Shown piece by piece: positions 10,625 to 22,316 of a stretch of 64,000 bases of DNA. Origin of the DNA: Neoechinorhynchus agilis (lineage: Eukaryota > Acanthocephala). The notes under the pieces are model-generated. The model made no database searches. It worked only from the letters and a program-made list of their open reading frames with translations, and was not told where the DNA came from. The stretch spans positions 11,284,001 to 11,348,000 of the forward strand of contig CM121341.1 in NCBI GenBank assembly GCA_051530055.1, in the 5' to 3' direction. A program made the position numbers and the translations under genes. Every line of letters starts with the position of its first letter. Positions within the stretch are counted from its first letter, which is position 1.

Positions 10625-12381
10625 ATGCTTTTAGAATCTGCTACGGCTCATCAAGCGACGTTGCCAACAACGGACTCTACAACTTCAACTCATATCAATG
10701 TCTCACTTTTATGCTCACTCACCCAAGAGATTGGCATATTCTCGCACATAATCGGCCCATGCGCAATTATTTTCTCATCAATATTCGGAATATTTACCGT
10801 CATTCTGGGAATCAATCTGTTCAATCGGAATCTTCATTATGTGGGACAATGCATAATAATCCTTGGAATCTGTAACATCAGCTTCACTCTAAGTGGAATT
10901 GTACCCTTGTATCTGTCTGATGCTTTACATTTACGAGTCAAAACAACAACAGTGTTCGCTTGTGCGACAATTAACTTCTTATTCGACGTGAGTCTCTAAA
11001 TGTTCATCCTTCGGGGACGAGGTTGGGGAGTTGAACATCTTATTTTTTAAACGTGCCAAATTTGCCTACTAAATATTCATTTTCTACCATAAGCAGTACC
11101 ATTTGACAGCCCTCCGAAATCATAAAGACCAACCTAGCGGTAAGAGGTAATTGATAGTCTTCATTGCGTTCCCGTCTGAGATTTCCTAGCCTTGAAGTTT
11201 GCTTTTGGTCGGGCGAAATAAAGAAAAACGATTTAATTTTAATTTGATATTTCGTGTCTTCGACGCGTGTGACTTTTCAGAATTGTATGAAATATTTAGC
11301 GAGGAAGCCTCGCCTCATCAGTATGATTGATTTTCACAATAATAAAAGAATCTTGAACCGGAATTATTTTCACCACCATCAAATATTTACCTTCACGGAG
11401 GGTCGTCTTGATATGTTTTCTTCAGAATTGTTTCCCAATTTAGTTTGTTCCACGTAGAGGACAAAATGTAAAATTAAATCATTTTTCTTTATTTCGACTG
11501 ACCAAGAACTACAATTTCCCTAAGTAAACATTTAATTGCGCATTCAATAAAAATTGAAACTAAGCCCATAGGCAAACGGTGAAATATTAAGAATAACGTT
11601 TATATCGATTGAAAGTGCTCGACACAATCTTAAACAAGATTTGTGGTTTAAGCCAAGAAAAAATAGACCAGCTTTAAACACCATCCCCTAAGGCAACACC
11701 CACATGATTCACGTGATGTTTTTAACGATATCTCTCGAAGCTCTAATGATCACAATGAAGTCCGGATTCAATCGAACTGTCAATCTAGTCCACGCTGTGG
11801 TGTTCGTCACTATTGTCCTAATCAACTGCCCGCATGTATTCTTTTCGGCCATAACTAACTGGCCTAGAAGGTACATCCATCCAAGTTATGATATTGAGAG
11901 TAACGAGAAATGCTACACTGGACATTTTGAGACCTGCTCGCAGGTAGGCATATTCTCTGTGGTTCGATGGGTGGTTCCAGCTATTTTGTGTGGACTTTGT
12001 CCTCTGATAGCAATGCTAATTTATGTCATTCTCTTGATAATAAAGAACGCCTGGACTGTCCGATACTCAATCACTACTAAGAAACTTCGACGACAGTTGA
12101 GATCCGTGTCGGCGTTGTCCATGCTTAACGGGCTCATTATTCTGTTCGGACTATATCCCGTCTACTTATTGGAGGCAATGGCCAATTCGAAAAGGTTCAC
12201 TCCATCTACAAGGCTCAGTGTAGCAAAAGCTCTTCATTATGTGAGGTATTTCTCTTTTTCGACACCGACGATATCGTCTTTGGTACTCGTGTGTTCCGAT
12301 ACCCGCATGAAGAGGTCATCCATCAAAATGATTACCGGAAAAAGCCAAATACGTAAACAGAATCATGCAAATGACCGATAA
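10625..12381 (+). CDS. rhodopsin-like seven-transmembrane receptor, one non-canonical intron
   Basis: Two exons, about 10625-10991 and 11717-12381, encode 343 aa. Joining them across the repeated hexamer ACGTGA keeps frame and builds transmembrane helix 3 (INFLFD from exon 1 continuing VMFLTISLEALMI from exon 2). Seven hydrophobic segments follow in order: TM1 GIFSHIIGPCAIIF, TM2 CIIILGICNISF, TM3, TM4 VHAVVFVTIVLI, TM5 ILCGLCPLIAMLIYVILL, TM6 MLNGLIILFGLYPVYLL, TM7 YFSFSTPTISSLVLV. The short loops and SLEAL, where peptide and amine receptors carry SxERY, indicate a diverged family A GPCR acting at the plasma membrane. The NPxxY motif of TM7 is not intact. The N-terminus has sequons and is threonine-rich. 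The ligand cannot be inferred. The 725-bp intron lacks GT-AG ends in every frame-keeping register. Confidence 0.8.
10988..11712 (+). other. non-canonical intron of the GPCR gene (725 bp)
   Basis: Direct hexamers ACGTGA (10986-10991 and 11711-11716) mark both boundaries, so the cut is ambiguous over seven registers, and none is GT-AG. In the register given the intron runs GTGAGTC...GATTCAC, and its first and last seven bases pair completely (one G-U pair). It also carries the hammerhead-like motif at 11295-11321. Confidence 0.7.
11295..11321 (-). ncRNA. hammerhead-ribozyme-like motif
   Basis: Read on the minus strand: CTGATGA, one G, a perfect 6-bp hairpin GCGAGG/CCTCGC with a CTT loop, then TAAA. 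The consensus hammerhead core is CUGANGA, stem II, GAAA, so the last element has lost its G and there is one extra base before the stem. Probably an inactive relic inside the GPCR intron. Confidence 0.4.
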
Positions 12382-13530
12382 TTGACAAGCGGGCTCAAAC
12401 GAACGAGATCCCCTCTCCTATAGTGAAGAACATTAAAAGATTTTAACTCTACGCTCGATCGGAATTGGGAGCAACTAAGATTTTATAGCAAAATTAGGAA
12501 TTCTCTTTAGCGGAATGTGAACATTTTGATATGTAGGTCCTTTTCGAGTGTCTACTCGGAACACGTAGCGTCATGTCTCACACATTTGACTGTCCATCAA
12601 TCCCGAAACGCTCGCAGTACAACGAGGCAATGCTGCTTGCTTATAGCTACAGCCGAGGAAGGAGAGAAGCTCCGATTTTGCGGACGGTGGCGATTGCACG
12701 TTTTGTACTTTATTATGTTATGTATATTTAGTGATATGGAGATTAATTTATTAATTCCCATTCACACAATATTTCGTCCGTCTCGTCGGTCTTCTTCAGG
12801 TCTAAAAGTAACTCAGGATCGCTTTATTCTGTGTTTTAGCCTACAATCTACCTTAGTTGACTCGAATGTATTTCAATGGTTAATGTGCACTGCTTCAACG
12901 ATCACTTCGCACACTTAAAGAACATAGGTTTGATGAGCCGCCTAAATAATCTGTCAATATCGGGTCATTTGTATTTGATTTCCACGATGCTTTACTATCA
13001 ATTTACACCGTCCTTTATATATTTGAGCTTGATTGCCCCTATCGTTGGCGTTTCCCCGCCTTAAAACGTTTTTAGTAACAACCACTAGTTGCCTAGATTT
13101 AAGATATTTTATTTAAATGGCTACTGTGAACATTGTACCTCCGTACCATAAAGTATTGAATATTAAAGTTGATAGATTTTGTTATTTCCCTTTTTGGATA
13201 GTTGTTGCTTAAAGACTTTTATGTCTCTCTTCGTTTGAGTATTTAAGCGATATTGTGAGATGGGCCGAACGGCAGCAACCATATCGATCACCAGGAACAC
13301 ATTAATTCCTTGAGTCAACAAATCATCTTGCGGTTTAGTCACGTTTTATTGATTTTTGTGTTTAAGAAATTAGACCTATGTACCTTTGGGTCCTCATAAA
13401 CACACAGATATTCTGTTTTTTGGTATGTCCCCGTTCGGATGGGAATGTCCGTTCGAGTGGAAATATCGGGTGGGAATACCAGGTCTTGTTATATCCGTTC
13501 TAGTGGGAATTGACGGATATTATTTGCAGG
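12382..13530. other. intergenic DNA with one hammerhead-like relic
   Basis: On the minus strand around 12764-12805 the motif CTGAAGA, a weak hairpin, CGGAC, GAAATATTGT matches the family seen at 27.4-27.9 kb. The 133-aa open frame on the plus strand over this region shows no conserved features and overlaps the relic, so it is not called as a gene. The rest is unremarkable. Confidence 0.4.
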
Positions 13531-13539
13531 CGCGCTTGT

Positions 13540-14461
13540 AAGGTTGGTCTTTCCTCAGGTTCATTTCAGGTTATGATATCTGAGAAGATTGCGCAGCATG
13601 GAAAAAGGAGCGTAAGTATAGTGAGTTGCGAGGTCAAAGGAGGATGAAACGAATTAGGATTACGAATGTTGTTTCCGTGTGAAAAGGGAGCGATATGTGG
13701 AAGAAATTGTGGTGGTAGGGTTAATAGGCGTTTTGTTTAGTTTGTGAAAATAGTATCAAGGCATTCAGAGAGAGTGGAAAGTCAGCTTTGCAAATTTTAG
13801 ATACTCTTTTATGAAGGATTTCAAGACGACGGATTTGAGATTTGTATAGGTTGCAGAAGACGGGATAACCGTAGGTGAGGGAAGGTAAAATAAGGCAGAA
13901 GTAAAATTTGGAACCATCAGGTGAAGGGATTCCTAAATGTCGGAGGCGTCTGAGGATATAAATTTTAAAGGTGTTGAGCTTGAGGGCGAGAGTGATGTGT
14001 GAGTCCTATTTCAAGTTTTATTGAAATTGGAGACCCAGAATTCTTAGGGAGGTTACTCGTAGGATGTCATTTAAAAGCTCGAGGTAGAATGTGGGGTTGT
14101 GGAAGATTGAAGGGATCATTTCGAAGCATTTAGAGAAATTTGAGTGGTGTTTGTGATTGGTGCAGAAATCTTTCATGTGTGTGATTTCGCTAGAGGTTAA
14201 GGAGAGGGAGGTGGGGCGGTGATTGAGTGATGAGGGTGAGATCGTCGCCAGGCCGTTTAGGAAAATATTAAAGAGAAGTGGTGACAACATATGCGCCTTT
14301 GGTGAGGAATAGGCTGATAAAGGAGGTAGAACGGTAGTGAATGTACTGTTTGCGATTGTGAAGATAAGTTTGAGCCAGCGGATCTGAATCGACGTAGTCT
14401 TATTCCTTAAGTATAAAATTCGAATAAAAGACTGACGTACGTTCCTGACCCCCTGCTTCAT
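13540..14461 (-). pseudogene. decayed non-LTR retrotransposon (LINE) reverse-transcriptase fragment
   Basis: Minus-strand translations contain LSPLLFNIFLNGL, the strand after the catalytic region of LINE reverse transcriptases (usually VLSPLLFNIFINDL followed by the ADD box). Further downstream comes YGYPVFCNLYKSQIRRLEIL, matching the C-terminal thumb-like region of jockey/CR1-type LINEs (typically YGxPVWxN...LExLQxR). Frames change between the two and the glutamine-glycine-serine turn is replaced by SPKAHM, so the copy is dead. Neither the 5' end nor a tail was located. Jockey/CR1 placement is inferred from general family knowledge. Confidence 0.7.
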
Positions 14462-14566
14462 AAATTTTTGCTTTATTTTTCACAGTTATCCAATTGTGCC
14501 AGTACGCTCCTTAGAGAGATCAATTTGACTTCACAGGCAGGACCAAACATAGAGAAAAATTAGAAT

Positions 14567-16829
14567 TTATTTTTTCATTGGATACATCTCCATAAGTCGG
14601 CTCCATTCAACATTTCCGTTAACTGCATCGAGGAGGATTTTCGTAAGATCAGATAGCTTAACTCTAATCTGCTGCATGGTATCGCGCTGCCTGATTGTGC
14701 AGTCGCGTTGTTTGAGAGAATCAAAATCGATTGTTATACCGTACGGGATTCCGATTTCATCACATCTAGCATATCTTTTGCCGATTGAAGCCGATGAAGA
14801 TCGTTCAACTCGGTGAGCGATTCCTGATTTTTTCAACAAAGTCGATACCTCTTCACATAGTTCAAACAAAGAGTTTTGACCGCTAAGGGGCAAAACTGTA
14901 CATATGTAAGGAGCTACTGTATTAGGAAGAGTAAAATACGGATGATCTCTTTTCCGTCAAAGTAACCCTCAAAGAGATCCTTCTTTAAACTCTTTGAACA
15001 TCGTCAGGTCGGACCCGAATATTATGTTCCCATATGCAATACAGTATGCGACCAATTCCAAACGATGGTTCAATCACAGATGGAACAAATTCTTCGATTT
15101 CAATTCTACGCGTTCGTTTCGTCACGGTAATCATTTCCTTTTTTAGTTCAACTTCAGAATCTAAAAGGTTCAATTTTACCATTTCGCCTTCGTTCATTTC
15201 AAAGATTTCCTTGAGTCGGTTTTGCTTCATTCGAGACAGTAGACGACAAATCTCTTGCGCTTTGCTTTTAAATGCAATTCCAATTGTTTTACGATCAAAA
15301 TTGACATCGTAGACTTCCACGTCGCGTGGTGGATTAATGAATCGTTCGGCGACTAAGTCGGTTTCAGTAGCCTTCGAGTGTTGATTGAGGTCGTAGCATG
15401 AACGATCTGCGCATCCAACACATTCTACCCAACCCTTAAAAGGTAAGAATGAGATTTATTGATGTTTAACGGTCTTGCAGGATACTATGGGATATTAGGA
15501 AAAGAGTGAACTTGCCTAGCTCGAAAAGCTTTCGTTGAAGAAGAGATCGTCATATGAATTACTCTCAAACACTTTTACTTTAAGGTTAGCAAATTTTTTA
15601 GAAGCCTGCCTTAATTTTTTCTTATCAACAGGTCACGATCAACGACTTCGATCACAAATAAGCTTACTGAATTTTTTCAGCCATTAATCAAATACAAGTT
15701 ACTGAATAGTGGTTAATATTGCTGAGTCTTAATGGGTAATTAGTGAAAATTAAGATAAATTGAACTTAGAAGCATCCCCGTCTTGGATAGTACAAGTACT
15801 TACGTAACTCGATAAGCACTCAGCGTCCCAACAATCACAGGCATAATGAGCCATTTCATTTGACAAATGCTGCCTGAATCTTAATTTATCTGGATCTATT
15901 CCACATTTAGTAAGAAACATATCGATCCGAGTCATAAAGTAAGCTAATGTTTCATTGTCAATGCATTTCTGCGGACCGTAAACAGCGTCCCGTACAGTCA
16001 GCCGTATAACCTTTGATCCGGATAGCTGTTCCGATCGTGGAAATAGTGTAAGGAGATGTTCAGCTATTTGGTCAAATTTCGGATGCTTGGATTTTAAGCG
16101 TGGATCCACAAAGTGCTCGATTTCAGCCATTGGGAATTCTCTGACTCTTAAAAGACCTGACCTTGGTGCAATTTCATTTCTGAACGAGTATCCGATTTGG
16201 GCGGCCGCAAAAGGCAGTCGGCCTTGGTTAAATGAGAGAAGTCTTTTGAAATTCACAAATATTCCTTGAGCAGTTTCAGGGCGCAAGTAGCATCTATGGA
16301 GACCTGTTGCACCGAGCATTGTACCGAACATTAGATTAAACTCAACAGGTTGACTAAGTGGGTTACCGGCAGGCGACAAAACTCCAAACTTCTCAATCAT
16401 GTGAGCTAAATCATCTTTCTTTGCATCGTTCACTCTCAACAAGGCATTGTCAATGTCTTCAATTGATACTCCATTTTTCAACTTTCCAGTCTGCTTCATT
16501 TGTATCAAATGTTCTTCGATTAAATGATCAGCCCTAAAAAAATCTCCTTTGATACTATCATTGACCATATAATCACAGAAACGTTCAACGTGGCCACTGG
16601 CCTGCAAAACTGGCTCGGGTGTCAGCATCGATGTTTCAACTTCCAACATTTGTTCTTCAATAACAAAATGGTGGCGCCATTCGTCCAGGAGATTCGCTTT
16701 TGTCGAACATCCAATCGGACCGAAATCATAAAGACCACTGACTCCGCCGTACAACTCAAATGATTGGGCAACGAAAAATCGTCTCTTTAATGTGTCCTCT
16801 ATCGTCTTTCGGTCAGGAATGCTTTGCAT
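14567..16829 (-). CDS. GARS1: glycyl-tRNA synthetase (class II, eukaryotic type)
   Basis: Charges tRNA-Gly with glycine. Three exons on the minus strand: 16829-15804, 15434-14990 and 14946-14567, about 616 aa. Exon 1 starts with TLKRRFF...YGGVSGLYDFGPIG and includes motif 2 (FRNEIAPRSGLLRVREFPMAEIEHFVD, in two parts). Exon 2 carries PSFGIGRILY (motif 3). Exon 3 carries the anticodon-binding domain (ASIGKRYARCDEIG, YGITIDFD). Intron 1 is canonical (TAC then GTAAGT, to TTAAG then GGTTGG). Intron 2 is tiny (about 43 bp) and non-canonical; only skipping it gives the expected continuous VQRDHPYFTLPN. The protein begins where the catalytic domain starts, so the N-terminal WHEP domain of many animal enzymes is absent or on an unseen exon. 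An acceptor-like TTTAAG lies 9 nt before the ATG. Orthology is secure; the start is moderately so. Confidence 0.93.
14947..14989 (-). other. non-canonical 43-bp intron of GARS
   Basis: Flanked by direct repeats AAAGAG (14995-14990 and 14952-14947 on the minus strand). Registers give TT-AG, GT-GA, AG-AG and others, never GT-AG. A perfect 9-bp inverted repeat GATCTCTTT/AAAGAGATC spans its 3' half and junction. Reading through it meets an in-frame TAA at 14987-14985. Confidence 0.65.
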
Positions 16830-17054
16830 GCCCCGCTCCTTAAAGAGAATTTGTGTGAACTTTAATAAATTTAGTGGAATCGATCATGTAAAGGTGAAAA
16901 TGGTACTTTAAATCTAAAAAAGAACATGCAATAATCGAACTGTTAATTGAGCGATCGGTTTTAGAAAAAAGGTAAAACCGATCAATTTTGCCGATCGCTT
17001 CTATTGTAGTCGTCCAGTTCCGCTTATCCCATCAAACAAGTATCAAACTTTAAC

Positions 17055-17660
17055 TACGGACGCCATATATCGAAGTGTATCTTTCATGAACTCTAATTTC
17101 TCAGAAATTGTAGGACTAACAAGAAGCGGCAAAGGTCCCGGAGGATCCTAGAATGAAGCAGAGGTATGTTTAAATTGCCACAATGTCACCATCAATGCAA
17201 CAATAGCCGAAAAAAGGTCAACGGTGGTAACTTGATGAGCCTAGGAGCCTCTGGAACTCATTTGCTTAAAGATTGCTGGGAAACGGACGAATAGGACGGT
17301 GATATATTCAGAAAATGAACTTACAGTGTACTCCTTTGAACTCATAGATGTCCACTTCGATCCATTTTGAGCGAACGATAACTTTGCCATTCTTCTCAGT
17401 ATCCTCAGAATCGTTTCGAAAGTACCGGTCTTCTCTGAAACCGAATTGTAAATAAGAAAAGAAAATATAACACGGATCCTAGATAGCACGAGAGAATCGC
17501 TTTTATCATAATGAAGAGTAAATGGAATCGGTTCAGTGCGATGAGGGCGATCATCAGTTATTTCAAACTTATCTGAATGGCAAATCTGGACTTTTGCAAT
17601 GTCTATGTATGAGTTCATTGGTTTTTTGACAGATCTTGCTTTGGCAAGAAATATTAAAAC
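17055..17660 (-). CDS. unrecognised spliced gene, 3' part
   Basis: Three minus-strand exons are supported by splice sites and frame. The first is open from at least 17618 and ends about 17471 at a GTGTTA donor. A 39-bp intron ends TTTCAG, and the next exon runs to about 17326 (ACT then GTAAGT). After an intron ending TTCTAG, a last exon (about 17149-17055) encodes PPGPLPLLVSPTISEKLEFM and ends in TGA. The 39-bp intron is a multiple of three and open, so its removal is likely but unproven. Recognisable pieces are DRPHRTEPIPFTLHYDKSD and TGTFETILRILRRMAKL; I could not assign a family. The reading frame is open upstream of the first methionine at 17618, so the true start is uncertain. It lies head-to-tail upstream of GARS on the same strand, 226 bp away. 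Confidence 0.5.
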
Positions 17661-17814
17661 ATTGCTTTAATGGCTTAATGAGCTGTTTATGGCTCAGAGA
17701 TATGTATTGAAGTTAAAATTTAAGCGCTAAGCTCAAATACCGAAATTTTAGCTAAAAAGTTGACATTTAAGAATCTGCTAAAATGGAGTTACACTTTATA
17801 CTCAGTGGTATCGA

Positions 17815-20800
17815 CATAAATTTCAAAGTCCACTAGCAACGTTGAGAAGGCGATGGGAGCAAGGTTGATACTCTCTCACCTAAAACGCTACTCTAATCCT
17901 CGCTATGGGCACTCAAAGTGAAGACAGTCCTGAAAAAGTGCTTGGATTTCGAAATTGCCCAACGACGATGATTCCGATGGTGAAAAGTAAGACCGGAGTG
18001 ACGGATGACTGACCGTATACAAATCCTCAGAAATTGCAGATTCGAATTGTAATGCCGACCATCATAACCTCGAACAAGCGAGTTAAAATCAAGTCTATCT
18101 CCTGGAACAAAACGGGATGCAATCAGTTGGAAATCAACTTCCTGTGATGCAATGGATTAAGACTTAGCTTGATGAAGCAAAGCTTCGCGGACTCTACTCT
18201 AAACGGCTTTAACGAAAGGCTCCAAGATCTTCAATTTGGACGCTTAAACGTCCACTGGCAACGCTGCGAAGGCGATGGGAGCAATACTGATACTCTCTCA
18301 CCTAAAACGCTACTCCAATCCTCGCTATGGACACTCAAAGTGAAGACAGTCCTGAAAAAAGTGCTCGGATTTCGAAATTGCCCAACGACGATGATTCCAA
18401 TGGTAAAAAGTAAGACCGGAGTGACGGATGACTGACCGTATACAAATCCTCAGAAATTGCAGATTCGAATTGTAATGCCGACCATCATAACCTCGAACAA
18501 GCGAGTTAAAATCAAGTCTCTCTCCTGGAACAAAACGGGATGCAATCAGTTGGAAATCAACTTCCTGTGATGCAATGGATTAAGACTTAGCTTGATGAAG
18601 CAAAGCTTCGCGGACTCTACTCTAAACGGCTTTAACGAAAGGCTCCAAGATCTTCAATTTGGACGCTTAAACGTCCACTGGCAACGCTGCGAAGGCGATG
18701 GGAGCAATACTGATACTCTCTCACCTAAAACGCTACTCCAATCCTCGCTATGGACACTCAAAGTGAAGACAGTCCTGAAAAAAGTGCTCGGATTTCGAAA
18801 TTGCCCAACGACGATGATTCCAATGGTAAAAAGTAAGACCGAAGTGACGGATGACTGACCGTATACAAATCCTCAGAAATTGCAGATTCGAATTGTAATG
18901 CCGACCTTCATAACCTCGAACAAGCGAGTTAAAATCAAGTCTCTCTCCTGGAACAAAACGGGATGCAATCAGTTGGAAATCAACTTCCTGTGATGCAATG
19001 GATTAAGACTTAGCTTGATGAAGCAAAGCTTCGCGGACTCTACTCTAAACGGCTTTAACGAAAGGCTCCAAGATCTTCAATTTGGACGCTTAAACGTCCA
19101 CTGGCAACGCTGCGAAGGCGATGGGAGCAATACTGATACTCTCTCACCTAAAACGCTACTCCAATCCTCGCTATGGACACTCAAAGTGAAGACAGTCCTG
19201 AAAAAAGTGCTCGGATTTCGAAATTGCCCAACGACGATGATTCCAATGGTAAAAAGTAAGACCGAAGTGACGGATGACTGACCGTATACAAATCCTCAGA
19301 AATTGCAGGTTAGAATTCTCATGCCGACCTTCATAACCTCGAACAAGCGAGTTAAAATCAAGTCTCTCTCCTGGAACAAAACGGGATGCAATCAGTTGGA
19401 AATCAACTTCCTGTGATGCAATGGATTAAGACTTAGCTTGATGAAGCAAAGCTTCGCGGACTCTACTCTAAACGGCTTTAACGAAAGGCTCCAAGATCTT
19501 CAATTTGGACGCTTAAACGTCCACTGGCAACGCTGCGAAGGCGATGGGAGCAATACTGATACTCTCTCACCTAAAACGCTACTCCAATCCTCGCTATGGA
19601 CACTCAAAGTGAAGACAGTCCTGAAAAAAGTGCTCGGATTTCGAAATTGCCCAACGACGATGATTCCAATGGTAAAAAGTAAGACCGAAGTGACGGATGA
19701 CTGACCGTATACAAATCCTCAGAAATTGCAGATTAGAATTCTAATGCCGACCTTCATAACCTCGAACAAGCGAGTTAAAATCAAGTCTCTCTCCTGGAAC
19801 AAAACGGGATGCAATCAGTTGGAAATCAACTTCCTGTGATGCAATGGATTAAGACTTAGCTTGATGAACAAAGCTTCGCGATCTACTCTAAACGGCTTTA
19901 ACGAAAGGCTCCAAGATCTTCAATTTGGACGCTTAAACGTCCACTGGCAACGCTGCGAAGGCGATGGGAGCAATACTGATACTCTCTCACCTAAAACGCT
20001 ACTCCAATCCTCGCTATGGACACTCAAAGTGAAGACAGTCCTGAAAAAAGTGCTCGGATTTCGAAATTGCCCAACGACGATGATTCCAATGGTAAAAAGT
20101 AAGACCGAAGTGACGGATGACTGACCGTATACAAATCCTCAGAAATTGCAGATTCGAATTGTAATGCCGACCATCATAAACTCGAACAAGCGAGTTAAAA
20201 TCAAGTCTCTCTCCTGGAACAAAACGGGATGCAATCAGTTGGAAATCAACTTCCTGTGATGCAATGGATTAAGACTTAGCTTGATGAAGCAAAGCTTCGC
20301 GGACTCTACTCTAAACGGCTTTAACGAAAGGCTCCAAGATCTTCAATTTGGACGCTTAAACGTCCACTGGCAACGCTGCGAAGGCGATGGGAGCAATACT
20401 GATACTCTCTCACCTAAAACGCTACTCCAATCCTCGCTATGGACACTCAAAGTGAAGACAGTCCTGAAAAAAGTGCTCGGATTTCGAAATTGCCCAACGA
20501 CGATGATTCCAATGGTAAAAAGTAAGACCGAAGTGACGGATGACTGACCGTATACAAATCCTCAGAAATTGCAGATTAGAATTCTCATGCCGACCTTCAT
20601 AACCTCGAACAAGCGAGTTAAAATCAAGTCTCTCTCCTGGAACAAAACGGGATGCAATCAGTTGGAAATCAACTTCCTGTGATGCAATGGATTAAGACTT
20701 AGCTTGATGAAGCAAAGCTTCGCGGACTCTACTCTAAACGGCTTTAACGAAAGGCTCCAAGATCTTCAATTTGGACGCTTAAACGTCCACTGGCAACGCT

Positions 20801-21810
20801 GCGAAGGCGATGGGAGCAATACTGATACTCTCTCACCTAAAACGCTACTCCAATCCTCGCTATGGACACTCAAAGTGAAGACAGTCCTGAAAAAAGTGCT
20901 CGGATTTCGAAATTGCCCAACGACGATGATTCCAATGGTAAAAAGTAAGACCGAAGTGACGGATGACTGACCGTATACAAATCCTCAGAAATTGCAGATT
21001 AGAATTCTAATGCCGACCATCATAAACTCGAACAAGCGAGTTAAAATCAAGTCTCTCTCCTGGAACAAAACGGGATGCAATCAGTTGGAAATCAACTTCC
21101 TGTGATGCAATGGATTAAGACTTAGCTTGATGAAGCAAAGCTTCGCGGACTCTACTCTAAACGGCTTTAACGAAAGGCTCCAAGATCTTCAATTTGGACG
21201 CTTAAACGTCCACTGGCAACGCTGCGAAGGCGATGGGAGCAAGACTGATACTCTCTCACCTAAAACGCTACTCCAATCCTCGCTATGGACACTCAAAGTG
21301 AAGACAGTCCTGAAAAAAGTGCTCGGATTTCGAAATTGCCCAACGACGATGATTCCAATGGTCAAAAGTAAGACCGAAGTGACGGATGACTGACCGTATA
21401 CAAATCCTCAGAAATTGCAGATTCGAATTGTAATGCCGACCATCATAAACTCGAACAAGCGAGTTAAAATCAAGTCTCTCTCCCGGAACAAAACGGGACG
21501 CAATCAGTTGGAAATCATCTTCCTATGATGCAATGGATTAAGACTTAGCTTGATGAAGCAAAGCTTCGCGGACTCTACTCTAAACGGCTTTAACGAAAGG
21601 CTCCAAGATCTTCAATTTGGACGCTTAAACGTCCACTGGCAACGCTGCGAAGGCGATGGGAGCAAGACTGATACTCTCTCACCTAAAACACTACTCCAAT
21701 CCTCGCTATGGACACTCAAAGTGAAGACAGTCCTGAAAAAAGTGCTCGGATTTCGAAATTGCCCAACGAGGATGATTCCAATGGTAAAAAGTAAGATCGA
21801 AATTTCTGTG
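17815..21810 (+). repeat. 423-bp satellite array, about 9.4 copies
   Basis: Near-identical monomers recur every 423 bp (one copy is 3 bp shorter). Matching points fall at 18169, 18592, 19015, 19438, 19861, 20281, 20704, 21127 and 21550. The first, truncated unit (17815-18165) is more diverged; internal copies differ by a few substitutions, such as ATTCGAATTGTA versus TTAGAATTCTCA, shared among subsets of copies, which implies recent unequal exchange. Each monomer holds several short perfect hairpins: TGGACG/CGTCCA, GAAGC/GCTTC, CTCG/CGAG and GTTG/CAAC. Each also holds an 88-codon frame that is probably only a consequence of the repeat. The array breaks off at about 21800 within a monomer. Confidence 0.95.
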
Positions 21811-22316
21811 TATCTTTGTCGTTTAAAAATAGTTACAATTCTTCATGTCTGTTACTAAAATCGTTCAGACGGTACTGTGTATGCGCATGAACATTTCTTA
21901 TTGTCTAAATGTGACTCATTCTCTCAGTTTTTGTTCATTGACTGGTTTTTTTGCAGTAAATGCAGAATCTGCACCATCATTTTCCAATGCGTAACAATGA
22001 AGAACTACAGTTCTCCCACTTTTTACATTCTAATTTCACTAGGAAATTTTGGTTGTGCTATGAAGATATCCTCGAACGAGCTTTGGCGTAACGCGGTGCC
22101 AGTTAAATCGATTTAAGCGTTTACACGCATTCTTTAAGAATCAAAAGGATTGTTGCCTTTAATCCATAAATTTAAATTTAGCTTCCTCTTCCCTGATAGC
22201 AACATTCTAGATTTCCTCTAAAAGCTTAAATCATTATATTAACCCGCTATTTAAAAACGAATCTACCAAATAATAAATTTTAGCTTCTTTTTTAAAGCGA
22301 AGACTGCAATTTTCAG

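Noticed and set aside
12517-12918. 133-aa plus-strand ORF
   Set aside because: No recognisable domain or splice context, and it overlaps a hammerhead-like relic on the other strand.
18169-21858. Nine consecutive 88-102 aa ORFs on the plus strand
   Set aside because: They are one frame of a near-identical 423-bp satellite. Openness in every copy is expected from identity; there is no homology and no independent codon conservation.
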